Source of the DNA: Aquiflexum gelatinilyticum
Lineage (GTDB): Bacteria; Bacteroidota; Bacteroidia; Cytophagales; Cyclobacteriaceae
Assembly: GCF_024741135.1 (NCBI RefSeq)
Contig: NZ_JANSUY010000002.1
Coordinates: 124,001-188,000 of the forward strand
Length of the DNA stretch: 64,000 bases
Direction: 5' to 3'
Below, piece by piece: positions 9,722 to 17,504 of this stretch (the stretch's first letter is position 1; every line of letters begins with the position of its first letter). The notes below the pieces were generated by a model that ran no database searches, was not told the origin of the DNA, and saw nothing but the letters and a program-made list of their open reading frames with translations. The position numbers and the translations under genes are program-made.

Positions 9722-9756
9722 ATTTTCCTTTAAAACTTTTTTGGACAAAGGAAAAT
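9722..9756. other. Inverted repeat in the 9544-9902 intergenic region
   Basis: The 359-bp gap before the copper-protein gene has no reading frame. It contains a perfect 10-bp inverted repeat (ATTTTCCTTT with AAAGGAAAAT) separated by 15 nt. No T run follows on either strand. It lies about 150 bp before the start of the Cys-rich gene and might be an operator or a weak hairpin. Nothing else stands out in the gap. Confidence 0.35.
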
Positions 9757-9902
9757 AACCGATTACCTAAACCTTTGCCTTTGTATAAAGGCTAAATGTG
9801 GGATATACATAACATGTTGTTTTATATCCGCAATGCTTACCGCTTCAATGATGGCCACCTTTAGGATTGCAATTATTCTTTTATTACGTAAACCACAATC
9901 AT

Positions 9903-10229
9903 ATGGAAAATTTAAAAAGCTGCATTGATGCTTGTTTGGCATGTCTGGTGACCTGCGAAAAATGCATCACCGACTGTATCAAAGAAAGCAATCTGGATTG
10001 CATTTCAATATGCCGAGACTGTGCTGACATCTGCGCATTGTGTGCAAGGTTTGATGCAAGGGGTTCTGCTTACGGATCTGGTCTCCACGCTTTGTGTGCA
10101 GAAATCTGCAGGGCCTGTGCTGCGGAATGTGAAAAACATGCCGCTCACCATGATAGTTGTAAAGTATGTGCAGAAGCCTGTAAAAAGTGTGCAGAGATCT
10201 GTGAACAAATGGACTCTGTGAAAGCCTGA
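9903..10229 (+). CDS. Cys-rich four-helix-bundle copper-binding protein (Csp/DUF326-like)
   Basis: A 108-aa protein with 20 cysteines, arranged as repeated C-x-x-C and C-x-x-x-C pairs along amphipathic helices (MENLKSCIDACLACLVTC, CEKCITDC, CISICRDCADICALCARF, CAEICRACAAEC, CKVCAEACKKCAEIC). This is the pattern of copper-storage proteins of the Csp/DUF326 type, in which Cys line the core of a four-helix bundle and bind many Cu(I) ions. No signal peptide or Tat motif is seen, so it should be cytosolic (Csp3-like). An upstream in-frame start would add an unlikely Phe/Tyr-rich leader, so I chose the ATG at 9903. A His cluster (KHAAHHD) sits between the last two helices. A Met-rich lipoprotein lies 4.4 kb downstream. 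Confidence 0.88.
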   Translation: MENLKSCIDACLACLVTCEKCITDCIKESNLDCISICRDCADICALCARFDARGSAYGSGLHALCAEICRACAAECEKHAAHHDSCKVCAEACKKCAEICEQMDSVKA

Positions 10230-10359
10230 TTTCAATTAAGCCGGAAAAGGGAGGACTATTGATGCTCTCTTTTTTTTGGTTTGAAAACTTCGAAATAAGG
10301 AGGCCAACCATTCTCCTCAAGACAATTTTTTTGAGCAAATTACACAAAAAATGCCAATC

Positions 10360-10491
10360 CTAGCCTAACAGTTTGAGCTGGGGCGACACATCATCATCAA
10401 AGCTTTCTTTTAGGTCTACTGCCATTTTTAATTTCTCCAATTCAGTTTTTGTAATGGAGGTAGGCTTACGAGACAGATAAGGAAGAGATTC
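10360..10491 (-). pseudogene. Possible remnant of a gene 3' end
   Basis: Between the copper gene and the aldehyde dehydrogenase, the minus strand is open for 43 codons after a TAA and ends in TAG at 10360. The translation looks protein-like (SLPYLSRKPTSITKTELEKL, then KMAVDLKESFDDDVSPQLKL), unlike random AT-rich sequence. It has only an internal ATG. I read it as the orphaned C-terminus of a lost gene; no family is recognised and chance is not ruled out. Confidence 0.3.
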
Positions 10492-10520
10492 TTATCCGAT
10501 TAATTTATAGACAAACCAAC

Positions 10521-11903
10521 ATGACTATTCAAACAACCAATCCTTTTACAAACAAGACAGTAAAGTCATTCAAAGAAATGACAGAGACGGCAGTGGAAGG
10601 AAAAGTAGCCAAAGCCCAAGAAGCTTTTACCCACTGGAAAGAAACCACTTACCAGCACCGGGCGGATTTGTTACACAAAGTTGCCACCCTCATGCGGGTC
10701 AAAAAATCAGAGCTTGCTCAAACCATCACCCTGGAAATGGGAAAAATCTTGTCACAGGCCGAAGGTGAAATCGACCTGAGTGCTGATATTTTTGATTATT
10801 ACGCGAATCACGGGGAGAAATTTCTTGCAGATAAAGTTCTTGATCCCGAATATGGAACAGCCCTTATCCGCAATAGTCCTATCGGGGTTTTGTTAGGTGT
10901 AATGCCCTGGAATTTTCCTTTCTATCAGGTAGCCCGCTTTGTCGCTCCCAATATCATGGTCGGCAATACTATTCTACTCAAGCACGCCTCTATCGTACCA
11001 CAATGTGCCGCTGCCCTGGAAGAACTTTTTGCAGAAGCAGAAGCCCCTGAGGGATTGTACACCAATCTCTTTATCTCAGGCAAACGTGCATCTGCACTTG
11101 TTTCTGACAAAAGAATCAAGGGAGTTTCCCTGACGGGAAGTGAAGAAGCCGGTGCAAGTATCGCCATAGAAGCAGGGAAATATTTGAAAAAGGTGGTCTT
11201 GGAGCTAGGTGGAAACGATGTTTTTATAATCCTGGAGGATGCCGATATGGATAAAACCGTTGAATGGGCAGTTGTCGGCAGGATGAACAACAACGGTCAA
11301 TGTTGTGTCGCCTCCAAGCGTTTCATTGCGGTAGAAGCAATTGCTGACACATTTATCAAAAAATTTAAGGACGCGCTATCAAAAATGAAAGTAGGTGATC
11401 CGATGGATCCCGACACAGAATTGGGTCCTTTAAGCAGTGAAGAAGCGGCAGTGGAATTGGCGGATCAGGTAAAACGCTCCGTTGACCAAGGGGCTAAAGT
11501 TCTGTTGGGAGGAAAACGTGCAGACCGAGAAGGTGCCTTTATGGAACCGACCATACTCACCAACCTGAAACCGGGTATTGCTGCCTACCACGAAGAATTA
11601 TTTGGCCCGGTGGCTTCCTTCTATGTGGTGAAAGACGAAGAGGCTGCCATCGCCCTTGCCAACGATTCTGATTTTGGTTTGGGGGCATCTGTATTTACCC
11701 AAGATATCGAGCGCGGGAAGCGGATCGCAGATCAGATTGATGCCGGAATGGTATTTATCAACCACCCTACCTGGACACAGGCTGACCTTCCTTTTGGCGG
11801 TACAAAACGTTCAGGATTTGGCCGTGAGCTTTCAGAATTGGGAATTCATGAATTTGTCAATAAGAAGCTCATCCGTGTAAGTGAGCTCAATGATCCATTT
11901 TAA
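10521..11903 (+). CDS. NAD(P)-dependent aldehyde dehydrogenase, succinate-semialdehyde dehydrogenase-like
   Basis: Oxidises an aldehyde to its acid with NAD(P)+. The 460-aa length and the short N-terminus (TTNPFTNKTVKSF) fit the compact succinate-semialdehyde dehydrogenase subgroup (Sad/GabD1-like). Conserved blocks are present: the cofactor loop MPWNFPFYQ, the general-base Glu in LELGGND, the nucleophile Cys in NNGQCCVASKRF (near residue 261), and EELFGPVASFY. The C-terminal PFGGTKRSGFGRELSELGI is complete. The next gene, an SDR, starts 51 nt later on the same strand, so this is probably the first gene of a redox cluster. The true substrate could be another semialdehyde or a stress-derived aldehyde. 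Confidence 0.88.
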   Translation: MTIQTTNPFTNKTVKSFKEMTETAVEGKVAKAQEAFTHWKETTYQHRADLLHKVATLMRVKKSELAQTITLEMGKILSQAEGEIDLSADIFDYYANHGEKFLADKVLDPEYGTALIRNSPIGVLLGVMPWNFPFYQVARFVAPNIMVGNTILLKHASIVPQCAAALEELFAEAEAPEGLYTNLFISGKRASALVSDKRIKGVSLTGSEEAGASIAIEAGKYLKKVVLELGGNDVFIILEDADMDKTVEWAVVGRMNNNGQCCVASKRFIAVEAIADTFIKKFKDALSKMKVGDPMDPDTELGPLSSEEAAVELADQVKRSVDQGAKVLLGGKRADREGAFMEPTILTNLKPGIAAYHEELFGPVASFYVVKDEEAAIALANDSDFGLGASVFTQDIERGKRIADQIDAGMVFINHPTWTQADLPFGGTKRSGFGRELSELGIHEFVNKKLIRVSELNDPF

Positions 11904-11954
11904 CATGAGGTTGCATCAAAACATAATTTCATTGAAACTAAAATTAATTATAAA

Positions 11955-12695
11955 ATGGAAATGAAAGGAAAAGTCATCATAATAACAGGAGCCTCTAGTG
12001 GTATAGGCAAAGCAACAGCCTTAAAACTATCTAAAAAGGGTGCTAAAGTAGTACTTTCTTCACGTAGAAAAGATGAACTGGAAGCGCTGAAGAAGTCCAT
12101 CGAAAAGGAAACTGGTGAGGCCTTGGTTGTCATTGCAGACGTTACCAAGAAGCCTGATATGGACAGGTTAGTTGCCAAAACACTCGAAGCTTATGGAACT
12201 GTAGACGCCTTAATTAACAATGCGGGGTTGATGCCTTTATCGTTTGTTGAGAAACTCAAAACCAACGAGTGGGAGAAAATGGTAGACGTAAATATAAAAG
12301 GCGTGTTGAATGGTGTCGCAGCTGTTCTTCCTACCCTTATAAAAAATAAAAGCGGTCATATTATCAATATTTCATCAACCGCAGCTTATAGTTATTTTCC
12401 GGGCGGTGCCGTTTATTGTGCCACAAAGGCCGCAGTGAAAATGTTTTCCGAAGGACTGCGACAGGAGTTAGCTCCAACGTATGGTATACGCGTGACCTCT
12501 ATAGAACCGGGAGTTGTAGCTACAAACCTACTGGATACCATAACTGATGAAGATATTTTAGGTAACCTTTCAGAAATGCAGAAGATGACTGCACTTGAAT
12601 CAGAGGATATAGCGGAAGCGATTTATTATGCCCTCAAGCAACCGCTTCGAGTGAATGTAAATGATGTGCATATCCTACCAACTGAGCAAAAGTAA
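11955..12695 (+). CDS. Short-chain dehydrogenase/reductase (classical SDR)
   Basis: A 246-aa NAD(P)-dependent oxidoreductase. The cofactor motif TGASSGIGKA lies at about residues 11-20, with SSRRKDE after it, which suggests NADPH preference. NNAG and the catalytic Ser-Tyr-Lys (SSTAAYSY, then YCATK) are present. It resembles the YdfG/serine 3-dehydrogenase-like group. The gene is visibly more AT-rich than neighbours such as the SDR at 15104. It lies 51 nt after the aldehyde dehydrogenase and ahead of further reductases, so a shared transcript is likely. Substrate unknown. Confidence 0.85.
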   Translation: MEMKGKVIIITGASSGIGKATALKLSKKGAKVVLSSRRKDELEALKKSIEKETGEALVVIADVTKKPDMDRLVAKTLEAYGTVDALINNAGLMPLSFVEKLKTNEWEKMVDVNIKGVLNGVAAVLPTLIKNKSGHIINISSTAAYSYFPGGAVYCATKAAVKMFSEGLRQELAPTYGIRVTSIEPGVVATNLLDTITDEDILGNLSEMQKMTALESEDIAEAIYYALKQPLRVNVNDVHILPTEQK

Positions 12696-12810
12696 GCTGC
12701 GCCAGCAGTTCTCATAGGTTGGGCACTTTGGTCGACTGGTGCATGGCAGTCATGGAGAATTTCTAAGAAATAAGCAGATAGGTAATCTAAAAATATTAAA
12801 ACCAAAAAAT

Positions 12811-13458
12811 ATGAAAGCCTTACCAATAGTAAGAAAAAATGTATTAGTGGCAGGTGCCAACGGAACTACAGGGAGAATCATCATCGATTTATTAAGAAGA
12901 TCAGAAGCCTATCAACCTATAGCGATGGTCAGAAAACAGGATCAAAAAGATTATTTTGAAAAGCAAGGCGTATCTACGGTACTTGCCGATTTAGAGCAAG
13001 ACCTAAACCACATAATGGAAAATGCGGATAAAGTAATTTTTGCGGCTGGATCAAAAGGTAAAAATATAATAGGTGTGGATCAGGAGGGCGCAAAAAGGCT
13101 AACAGATGCTGCTAAGGAGGCAGGACTTGAGAAGTTTGTCATGTTGAGCACCATGGGAGCAGATAATCCATCTGTGAATGACAAACTTGAAGATTATTTG
13201 AGAGCAAAGCAAAATGCAGATGATCACCTGCGTTCGAGTGGTATGAATTATAGTATTGTAAGACCCGGTCATTTGACAGACGAGGACGGAACAGGCAAAA
13301 TTCAACTCAATGAGAAACTGAAAATTCAGGGGAAGATTTCAAGAGCGGATGTGGCTAAAACATTGGTGGAAACCTTGGAAGATGGCGTTAAACAGAACCA
13401 GGTTTTCGAAATTATAAGTGGAGAAGTTCCAATAGAGAAAGCCGTTCACCAAAATTAA
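12811..13458 (+). CDS. NAD(P)-binding atypical SDR (YwnB/NmrA-like)
   Basis: A 215-aa Rossmann protein of the atypical SDR group, with the motif VLVAGANGTTGRIIIDLLRR near the N-terminus and VMLSTMGADNPS and YSIVRPGHLTDEDGTG further on. Such proteins (YwnB, YtfG-like, NmrA-like) bind NADPH and often act as redox sensors or reductases. I chose the ATG at 12811, because 24 extra codons upstream in the same frame read as non-coding. The next gene starts 6 nt after the stop, which argues for translational coupling. Substrate unknown. Confidence 0.8.
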   Translation: MKALPIVRKNVLVAGANGTTGRIIIDLLRRSEAYQPIAMVRKQDQKDYFEKQGVSTVLADLEQDLNHIMENADKVIFAAGSKGKNIIGVDQEGAKRLTDAAKEAGLEKFVMLSTMGADNPSVNDKLEDYLRAKQNADDHLRSSGMNYSIVRPGHLTDEDGTGKIQLNEKLKIQGKISRADVAKTLVETLEDGVKQNQVFEIISGEVPIEKAVHQN

Positions 13459-13463
13459 AAATC

Positions 13464-14461
13464 ATGAACAAGATTATCCTTTTGAACAAACGTCCTCATG
13501 GAAAACCAACGCTTCATGATTTTAAGATCAGTAGTGAAGAAATGCCGGCACCAAAAGATAGTGAGGTGCTATTAAAAACAGTGTATGTCTCGGTCGATCC
13601 CTATTTGCGAGGCAGAATGAATGACGCGAAATCTTATATCCCCCTGCATTTGAATTAAATAAACCCATTCAATCGGGAATTATCGCCGAGGTAATTGAAA
13701 GTAAACATGCCGATTTCAAAAAGGGTGATTTTGTTTCGAATAATTTGGATTGGAAGGAATATCAGATTTCTGATGGTAAAGACTTAGTCAAGGTGAATAA
13801 AACTGACGCCAAATTATCAAGCTATTTGGGAATATTAGGAATGACAGGGCTTACGGCTTATTTAGGCTTGATGGAAATAGGGTTACCTAAGAAAGGCGAA
13901 ACTCTTGTCGTTTCCGGAGCAGGAGGGGCAGTTGGGACAGTAGTGGGTCAAATTGGTAAATTGCACGGTTGCCGGGTAGTTGGCATTACCGGTTCGGATG
14001 AAAAAGTATCTCTACTTACATCAAAGTTTAATTTCGATCATGCCATCAATTATAAAACAGCAAAAAATTTAAAAGAGGCTATCAAAATTGCCTGCCCGAA
14101 TGGGGTAGATATCTACTTTGATAATGTCGGTGGAGAGATTTCCGACGCTGTTTTAGCAAACATAAATAAGTACGCCCGACTGCCTGTTTGTGGTGCTATA
14201 TCGCTCTACAATGAAACTGAGATTCAGTTGGGCCCCCGATTGCAACCCATCATCCTCACCAAAAGTGCTACCATGAGAGGATTTATTATTGGGGATTTAA
14301 AGGAAAAATTTCCGGCTGCCATCAAACAATTATCAGCGTGGCTAAAAGACGACAAAATCACGTTCAGCGAAACCCTTGTGAAAGGCTTCGATAATATTCC
14401 CCAGGCATTTATTGATTTGTTTGATGGAAAAAACAAAGGAAAAATGATTGTGGAAATATGA
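13464..14461 (+). pseudogene. Medium-chain (CurA/LTB4-reductase-like) NADP oxidoreductase, frameshifted
   Basis: Zinc-independent medium-chain reductase of the curcumin/prostaglandin-reductase group. The first part (MNKIILLNKRPHGKPTLHDF, VSVDPYLRGRM) ends at a stop at 13656. The second part (SGIIAEVIESKHADF, the cofactor loop GAGGAVGTVVGQIGK, DVYF-like IYFDNVGGEI, MRGFIIGD) continues in another frame. A single added C in the run CCCCC at 13640-13644 restores one continuous protein of about 332 aa, the normal family length. So it is either a recent pseudogene, a phase-variable homopolymer, or a sequencing error in a short run. The rest of both halves is intact. The ATGA at its end overlaps the next small frame. 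Confidence 0.8.
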
Positions 14462-14586
14462 AAAAACTGGAAAACAGAACAGTGTTTATCACGGGAGGTA
14501 ACTCAGGTTCTGTCGAGGGTGAACTGTCGTCCGTGGACAAGTATCCGAATAAGATAAAGTCACCTCCAGCCCAAAGTGCAACATAA
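14458..14586 (+). pseudogene. Truncated SDR 5' fragment fused to an unrelated tail
   Basis: Starts by an ATGA overlap with the preceding reductase and reads MKKLENRTVFITGGNSG, the classical beginning of an SDR up to the first Gly motif. After about nt 14508 the sequence changes to SVEGELSSVDKYPNKIKSPP and stops at 14586, giving only 42 codons. The remaining 200 or so residues of an SDR are absent. This looks like a deletion or recombination junction inside a former operon gene. Whether the tail belonged to another gene cannot be told. Confidence 0.6.
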
Positions 14587-14618
14587 CGAATACTCATAAA
14601 AAACTAAACACTAAAACT

Positions 14619-15023
14619 ATGAAAACACTACAAAAATTTGTTGGGCTTCTTGCCCTCACCGCGCTGTTTGCTTCATGTCAGTCTCCGAAGCAGGTTCTTT
14701 CAGAATCAGATTCCAGGATGGAGATTATGAACGACATAGCCAGCGACCATGATATGTCAAAAGAAATGATGCAGGCCATCATGTCCGGAGACCACGGCAA
14801 AATGCTGATGCATGAAAGGATGAATGTCATGATGGAGGACAAAAGTATGATGAAGAAAATGATGAAAGAAAATCCTGAAATGTCAAAACGCATGATGTCA
14901 GTAATGATGGAAACCGCCAAAGAAGACACCACCATGATGACGGACATGTGCAAGTCCATGATGAAAAACCCTGAAATGATGGAAATGATGAAAAAGATGA
15001 AAGAAAAGGAATCCAATCAATAA
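14619..15023 (+). CDS. Met-rich lipoprotein, possible metal-binding
   Basis: A 134-aa protein with a lipoprotein signal (MKTLQKFVGLLALTALFASC, lipobox ending at Cys20). The mature part is highly charged and contains about 30 methionines, mostly as MM pairs spaced 3-5 residues apart (NVMMEDKSMMKKMMKENPEM). It also has three His and one further Cys (DMCKSMM). Regularly spaced Met on amphipathic helices is the signature of Cu(I)/Ag(I)-binding periplasmic proteins, so a copper role is plausible, but no named family is recognised. It is anchored in a membrane facing the periplasm. It sits 33 nt after the SDR fragment, and an intact SDR follows. Confidence 0.75.
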   Translation: MKTLQKFVGLLALTALFASCQSPKQVLSESDSRMEIMNDIASDHDMSKEMMQAIMSGDHGKMLMHERMNVMMEDKSMMKKMMKENPEMSKRMMSVMMETAKEDTTMMTDMCKSMMKNPEMMEMMKKMKEKESNQ

Positions 15024-15103
15024 AACTGACAATCCAGTTGCCGCACATAGGTTTTAAGCAACTGGAAGTGAAAAAACATTGATTTTAATTTAAGCAATTT
15101 GAG

Positions 15104-15865
15104 ATGAAAAAATTAGAGAACAAGGTTGCGATCATTACCGGTGGTGCAGGAAGTATCGGCATGACCACAGCCAAGCTATTTTTGGAAGAAGGCGCAAAGG
15201 TCCTGTTGGTAGATTTGGAGGAAGAGCCTCTCAAAAAAGCGGTGAAAGAATTGGGAGGAAAAGCCGTGCAGTATTGTGTGGCGGATGTGACTAAATCTAC
15301 GGATGTCCAAAGGTACGTGGACACAGCAGTAAAAGCCTTTGGGAAAATCGATGTGTTTTTTAACAATGCAGGAATTGAGGGAACGGTAAAACCGATCATT
15401 GACTACCCGGAAGAAATGTTTGACAAAGTCATTGCCGTCAATGTGCGGGGTGTTTGGTTGGGAAATAAATACGTCTTGCCCCACATGAATGACGGCGGCA
15501 GTATCATCATCACCTCCTCGGTGGCAGGCTTGCTCGGCAGTCCCAATGTCAGTGCTTATATCATCAGCAAACATGCCGGCGTAGGCATTATGCGGGCGAC
15601 AGCGGTGGAAGCTGCTCCAAGAAAAATCCGCGTCAACAGTGTGCATCCTTCCCCGGTCGACAACCGCATGATGCGCTCGCTCGAAGAAGGATTTTCTCCG
15701 GGTCAGGGCGATGCGGTTAAGAAGCAACTCGAGCTGACCATCCCCCTTGGCCGGTATGCCAAACCCATCGAGATTGCAAAACTCGTCTTGTTTTTGGCAA
15801 GCGACGACAGTCAGTTTATCACAGGTACGACTCAGGTAATTGATGGCGGTATCAATGTCCAGTAG
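15104..15865 (+). CDS. Short-chain dehydrogenase/reductase (FabG-like SDR)
   Basis: A 253-aa classical SDR. It has the cofactor loop TGGAGSIGMTTA (residues 11-22), LVDLEEE with an acidic residue favouring NAD(H), and NNAGIEG. The catalytic Ser-Tyr-Lys is seen in SSVAGLLGS and YIISKHA, and the C-terminal TGTTQVIDGG is complete. It resembles cyclopentanol/sex-steroid-type dehydrogenases. Base use is more GC-rich than in the SDR at 11955, so the two were probably acquired separately. It ends 52 nt before a striking 21-bp tandem array. Substrate unknown. Confidence 0.85.
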   Translation: MKKLENKVAIITGGAGSIGMTTAKLFLEEGAKVLLVDLEEEPLKKAVKELGGKAVQYCVADVTKSTDVQRYVDTAVKAFGKIDVFFNNAGIEGTVKPIIDYPEEMFDKVIAVNVRGVWLGNKYVLPHMNDGGSIIITSSVAGLLGSPNVSAYIISKHAGVGIMRATAVEAAPRKIRVNSVHPSPVDNRMMRSLEEGFSPGQGDAVKKQLELTIPLGRYAKPIEIAKLVLFLASDDSQFITGTTQVIDGGINVQ

Positions 15866-15916
15866 AAATTTATAGCGTTTTACCCTTTTTTGATTCAAAG
15901 GCTATTTTTTAATATC

Positions 15917-16378
15917 CCTGAGTACTAAGGGAAATATGTTGTCTACCTTCCGAAGTATGACGCGGACCTTCGGAAGGTACTCGAGTACTCTCCGAAGCTA
16001 GTCAGGAATTCAAATTTACTACATTTTGAATCTTTTTTACTTCACAGGTATTTAATTTTAATTCATAGAAATTCTTTTTCATTACTCGTCTATTGATTTT
16101 GAATACAGATCGATTCTTTTTTAAAACCTGCGAACTCAATTTTAATTCAGCTGAACTCTTTTTTATTTCATGAGTATTCAATTTCAAAACAGCGGAAGTC
16201 TTTTTGATTCAAAATGTTTTCTTTTAGAATACCTGAGTATTCTAAATCATCAGACAGGTATTCTTATTTGTTAGCTGTGTATTCTTTGGAAATACATGAG
16301 TACTCTCGGAAATATGACGAGTACCTTCTGAGGGTACTGAAGTATGCTTTTTAGATACTGCGGTATGTAATGAAGTCT
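15917..16378. repeat. 22-unit degenerate tandem array, exact 21-bp period
   Basis: The 718-bp gap 15866-16583 is mostly this array. Cutting the sequence every 21 bp from 15917 gives 22 units without one insertion or deletion. The consensus begins CATGAGTATTC and continues with a T-rich half, TTTTTGAATA. The core GAGTAYTC is (near) palindromic, and exactly so (GAGTACTC) in units 4 and 19. Units 2-4 and 19-20 are GC-richer (CTTCCGAAG type); the central units carry T tracts. Two weaker units may precede it (15875, 15896). The last 205 bp before the next gene are plain AT-rich sequence. On the minus strand one frame reads as heptads such as V-F-P-K-N-T-Q and K-K-S-S-A-E-L, but it is broken by four stops, so I treat the array as non-coding. 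Confidence 0.9.
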
Positions 16379-16583
16379 CCTCTATTACTTATGAATTTTA
16401 TTTTAAAACTTCAAATCAATGATTGACCTGATGAGTGGATTGATTTTTTAAGTAAAAGGGAGTAAGTTTAGGTAATTGAAAAGTGAAAACAATATTTTGA
16501 TACAAGTCAGATTTGAGGAAGGAAAAACAAAATTATTAATATGCTATTGTTATTGCTCATTGTAAAACGACAAAAAACAAAGA

Positions 16584-17444
16584 ATGAAATTCGGTAAGAC
16601 AATAAAAATATTCCTTATTGACGGCGATCCAAATGGAAGAATGAGTTGTGAACTTTCTAATTGGTCGGGTAAAGCCTACAAAATTCCAAGAATAAAAGTG
16701 AAAGATTGTTCAGACCGTGACGACTTGACAAGTACAGGGGTTTATCTTCTTTTTGGAAAGGATGATGAAGGAAAAGATCAAGTTTACATTGGAGAAGCAG
16801 AATCAATTTTAAAAAGACTAAACCAACAATTGACTTCTAAGGATTTTTGGAATGAAACGATAGTTTTTATAAGTAAAGACGAAAATCTTAACAAAGCCCA
16901 TATAAAATATTTAGAAAACAGACTGCACGAAATTGCCAAATCTGCAAATCGCTATAAGGTTGATAACTCAATTATCCCTACTCAATCTTCAATTTCTGAA
17001 TCCGACAGAGCAGAGATGGAAGAATTTATAGAGTATATAAAAATGCTTGTAAATACATTAGGGCATAAAGTATTTGACGAGAAACGAGAGTTTAAACCAA
17101 AACAAAAACAAGAAACATTTTTTATCAAAGCAGCCAGAGGAGCCGATGGACAAGGGGAACCTACTTCAGATGGGTTTGTTGTTTTCAAAAACTCAAAAGC
17201 AGCAGCTTCAATTGTTAATTCCATGACCTCTAACTATATCGCCTTTCGACAAAAACTTATTTCACAAGGTATTTTAGTGGACAAAGGAGAATATTTTGAA
17301 TTTTCTGACGATTACATTTTCAGTAGTCCTTCAACTGCAGCAGTAATGGTAATGGGAAGAAATGCAAACGGACTTACTGAATGGAAAAACAAAAACGGCA
17401 AAACTCTTAAAGATTTTGAAACAAATGACAAAATCACCCTGTAG
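16584..17444 (+). CDS. GIY-YIG nuclease with C-terminal DUF4357-like domain
   Basis: A 286-aa protein. After a short N-terminal strand domain, residues 50-80 hold the GIY-YIG signature (TGVYLLFGKDD, then QVYIGEAESILKRL), and the central part reads HIKYLENRLHEIAKSANRYK with a conserved Glu/Asn pair. The C-terminus (ISQGILVDKGEYFEFSDDYI, SSPSTAAVMVMGRNANGLTE) matches the DUF4357 domain often joined to restriction-like or GIY-YIG proteins. Such proteins are presumed DNA nucleases and are often found among defence or mobile genes. Base composition is clearly more AT-rich than that of uvrC next door, which suggests transfer. It follows the 21-bp array and is convergent with uvrC. The biological role is unknown. 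Confidence 0.82.
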   Translation: MKFGKTIKIFLIDGDPNGRMSCELSNWSGKAYKIPRIKVKDCSDRDDLTSTGVYLLFGKDDEGKDQVYIGEAESILKRLNQQLTSKDFWNETIVFISKDENLNKAHIKYLENRLHEIAKSANRYKVDNSIIPTQSSISESDRAEMEEFIEYIKMLVNTLGHKVFDEKREFKPKQKQETFFIKAARGADGQGEPTSDGFVVFKNSKAAASIVNSMTSNYIAFRQKLISQGILVDKGEYFEFSDDYIFSSPSTAAVMVMGRNANGLTEWKNKNGKTLKDFETNDKITL

Positions 17445-17504
17445 GAATTCTTCGATTTTACTGTTTTAAGGAGATTCAGGTTCTAAAACCTACAGATCTT
17501 TTTT

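Noticed and set aside
15948-15983. Rho-independent terminator for the SDR gene at 15104
   Set aside because: The 12-bp inverted repeat has no T run and is made of array units 2-4, so it belongs to the array.
16002-16187. Minus-strand frame of 61 codons with seven-residue repeats
   Set aside because: It is only the stop-free central part of the 21-bp array; the same frame has stops in other units, and it begins with TTG without initiation signals.
15917-16378. CRISPR array
   Set aside because: Units are 21 bp and contiguous, with no constant repeat separated by unique spacers, and no cas genes are present.
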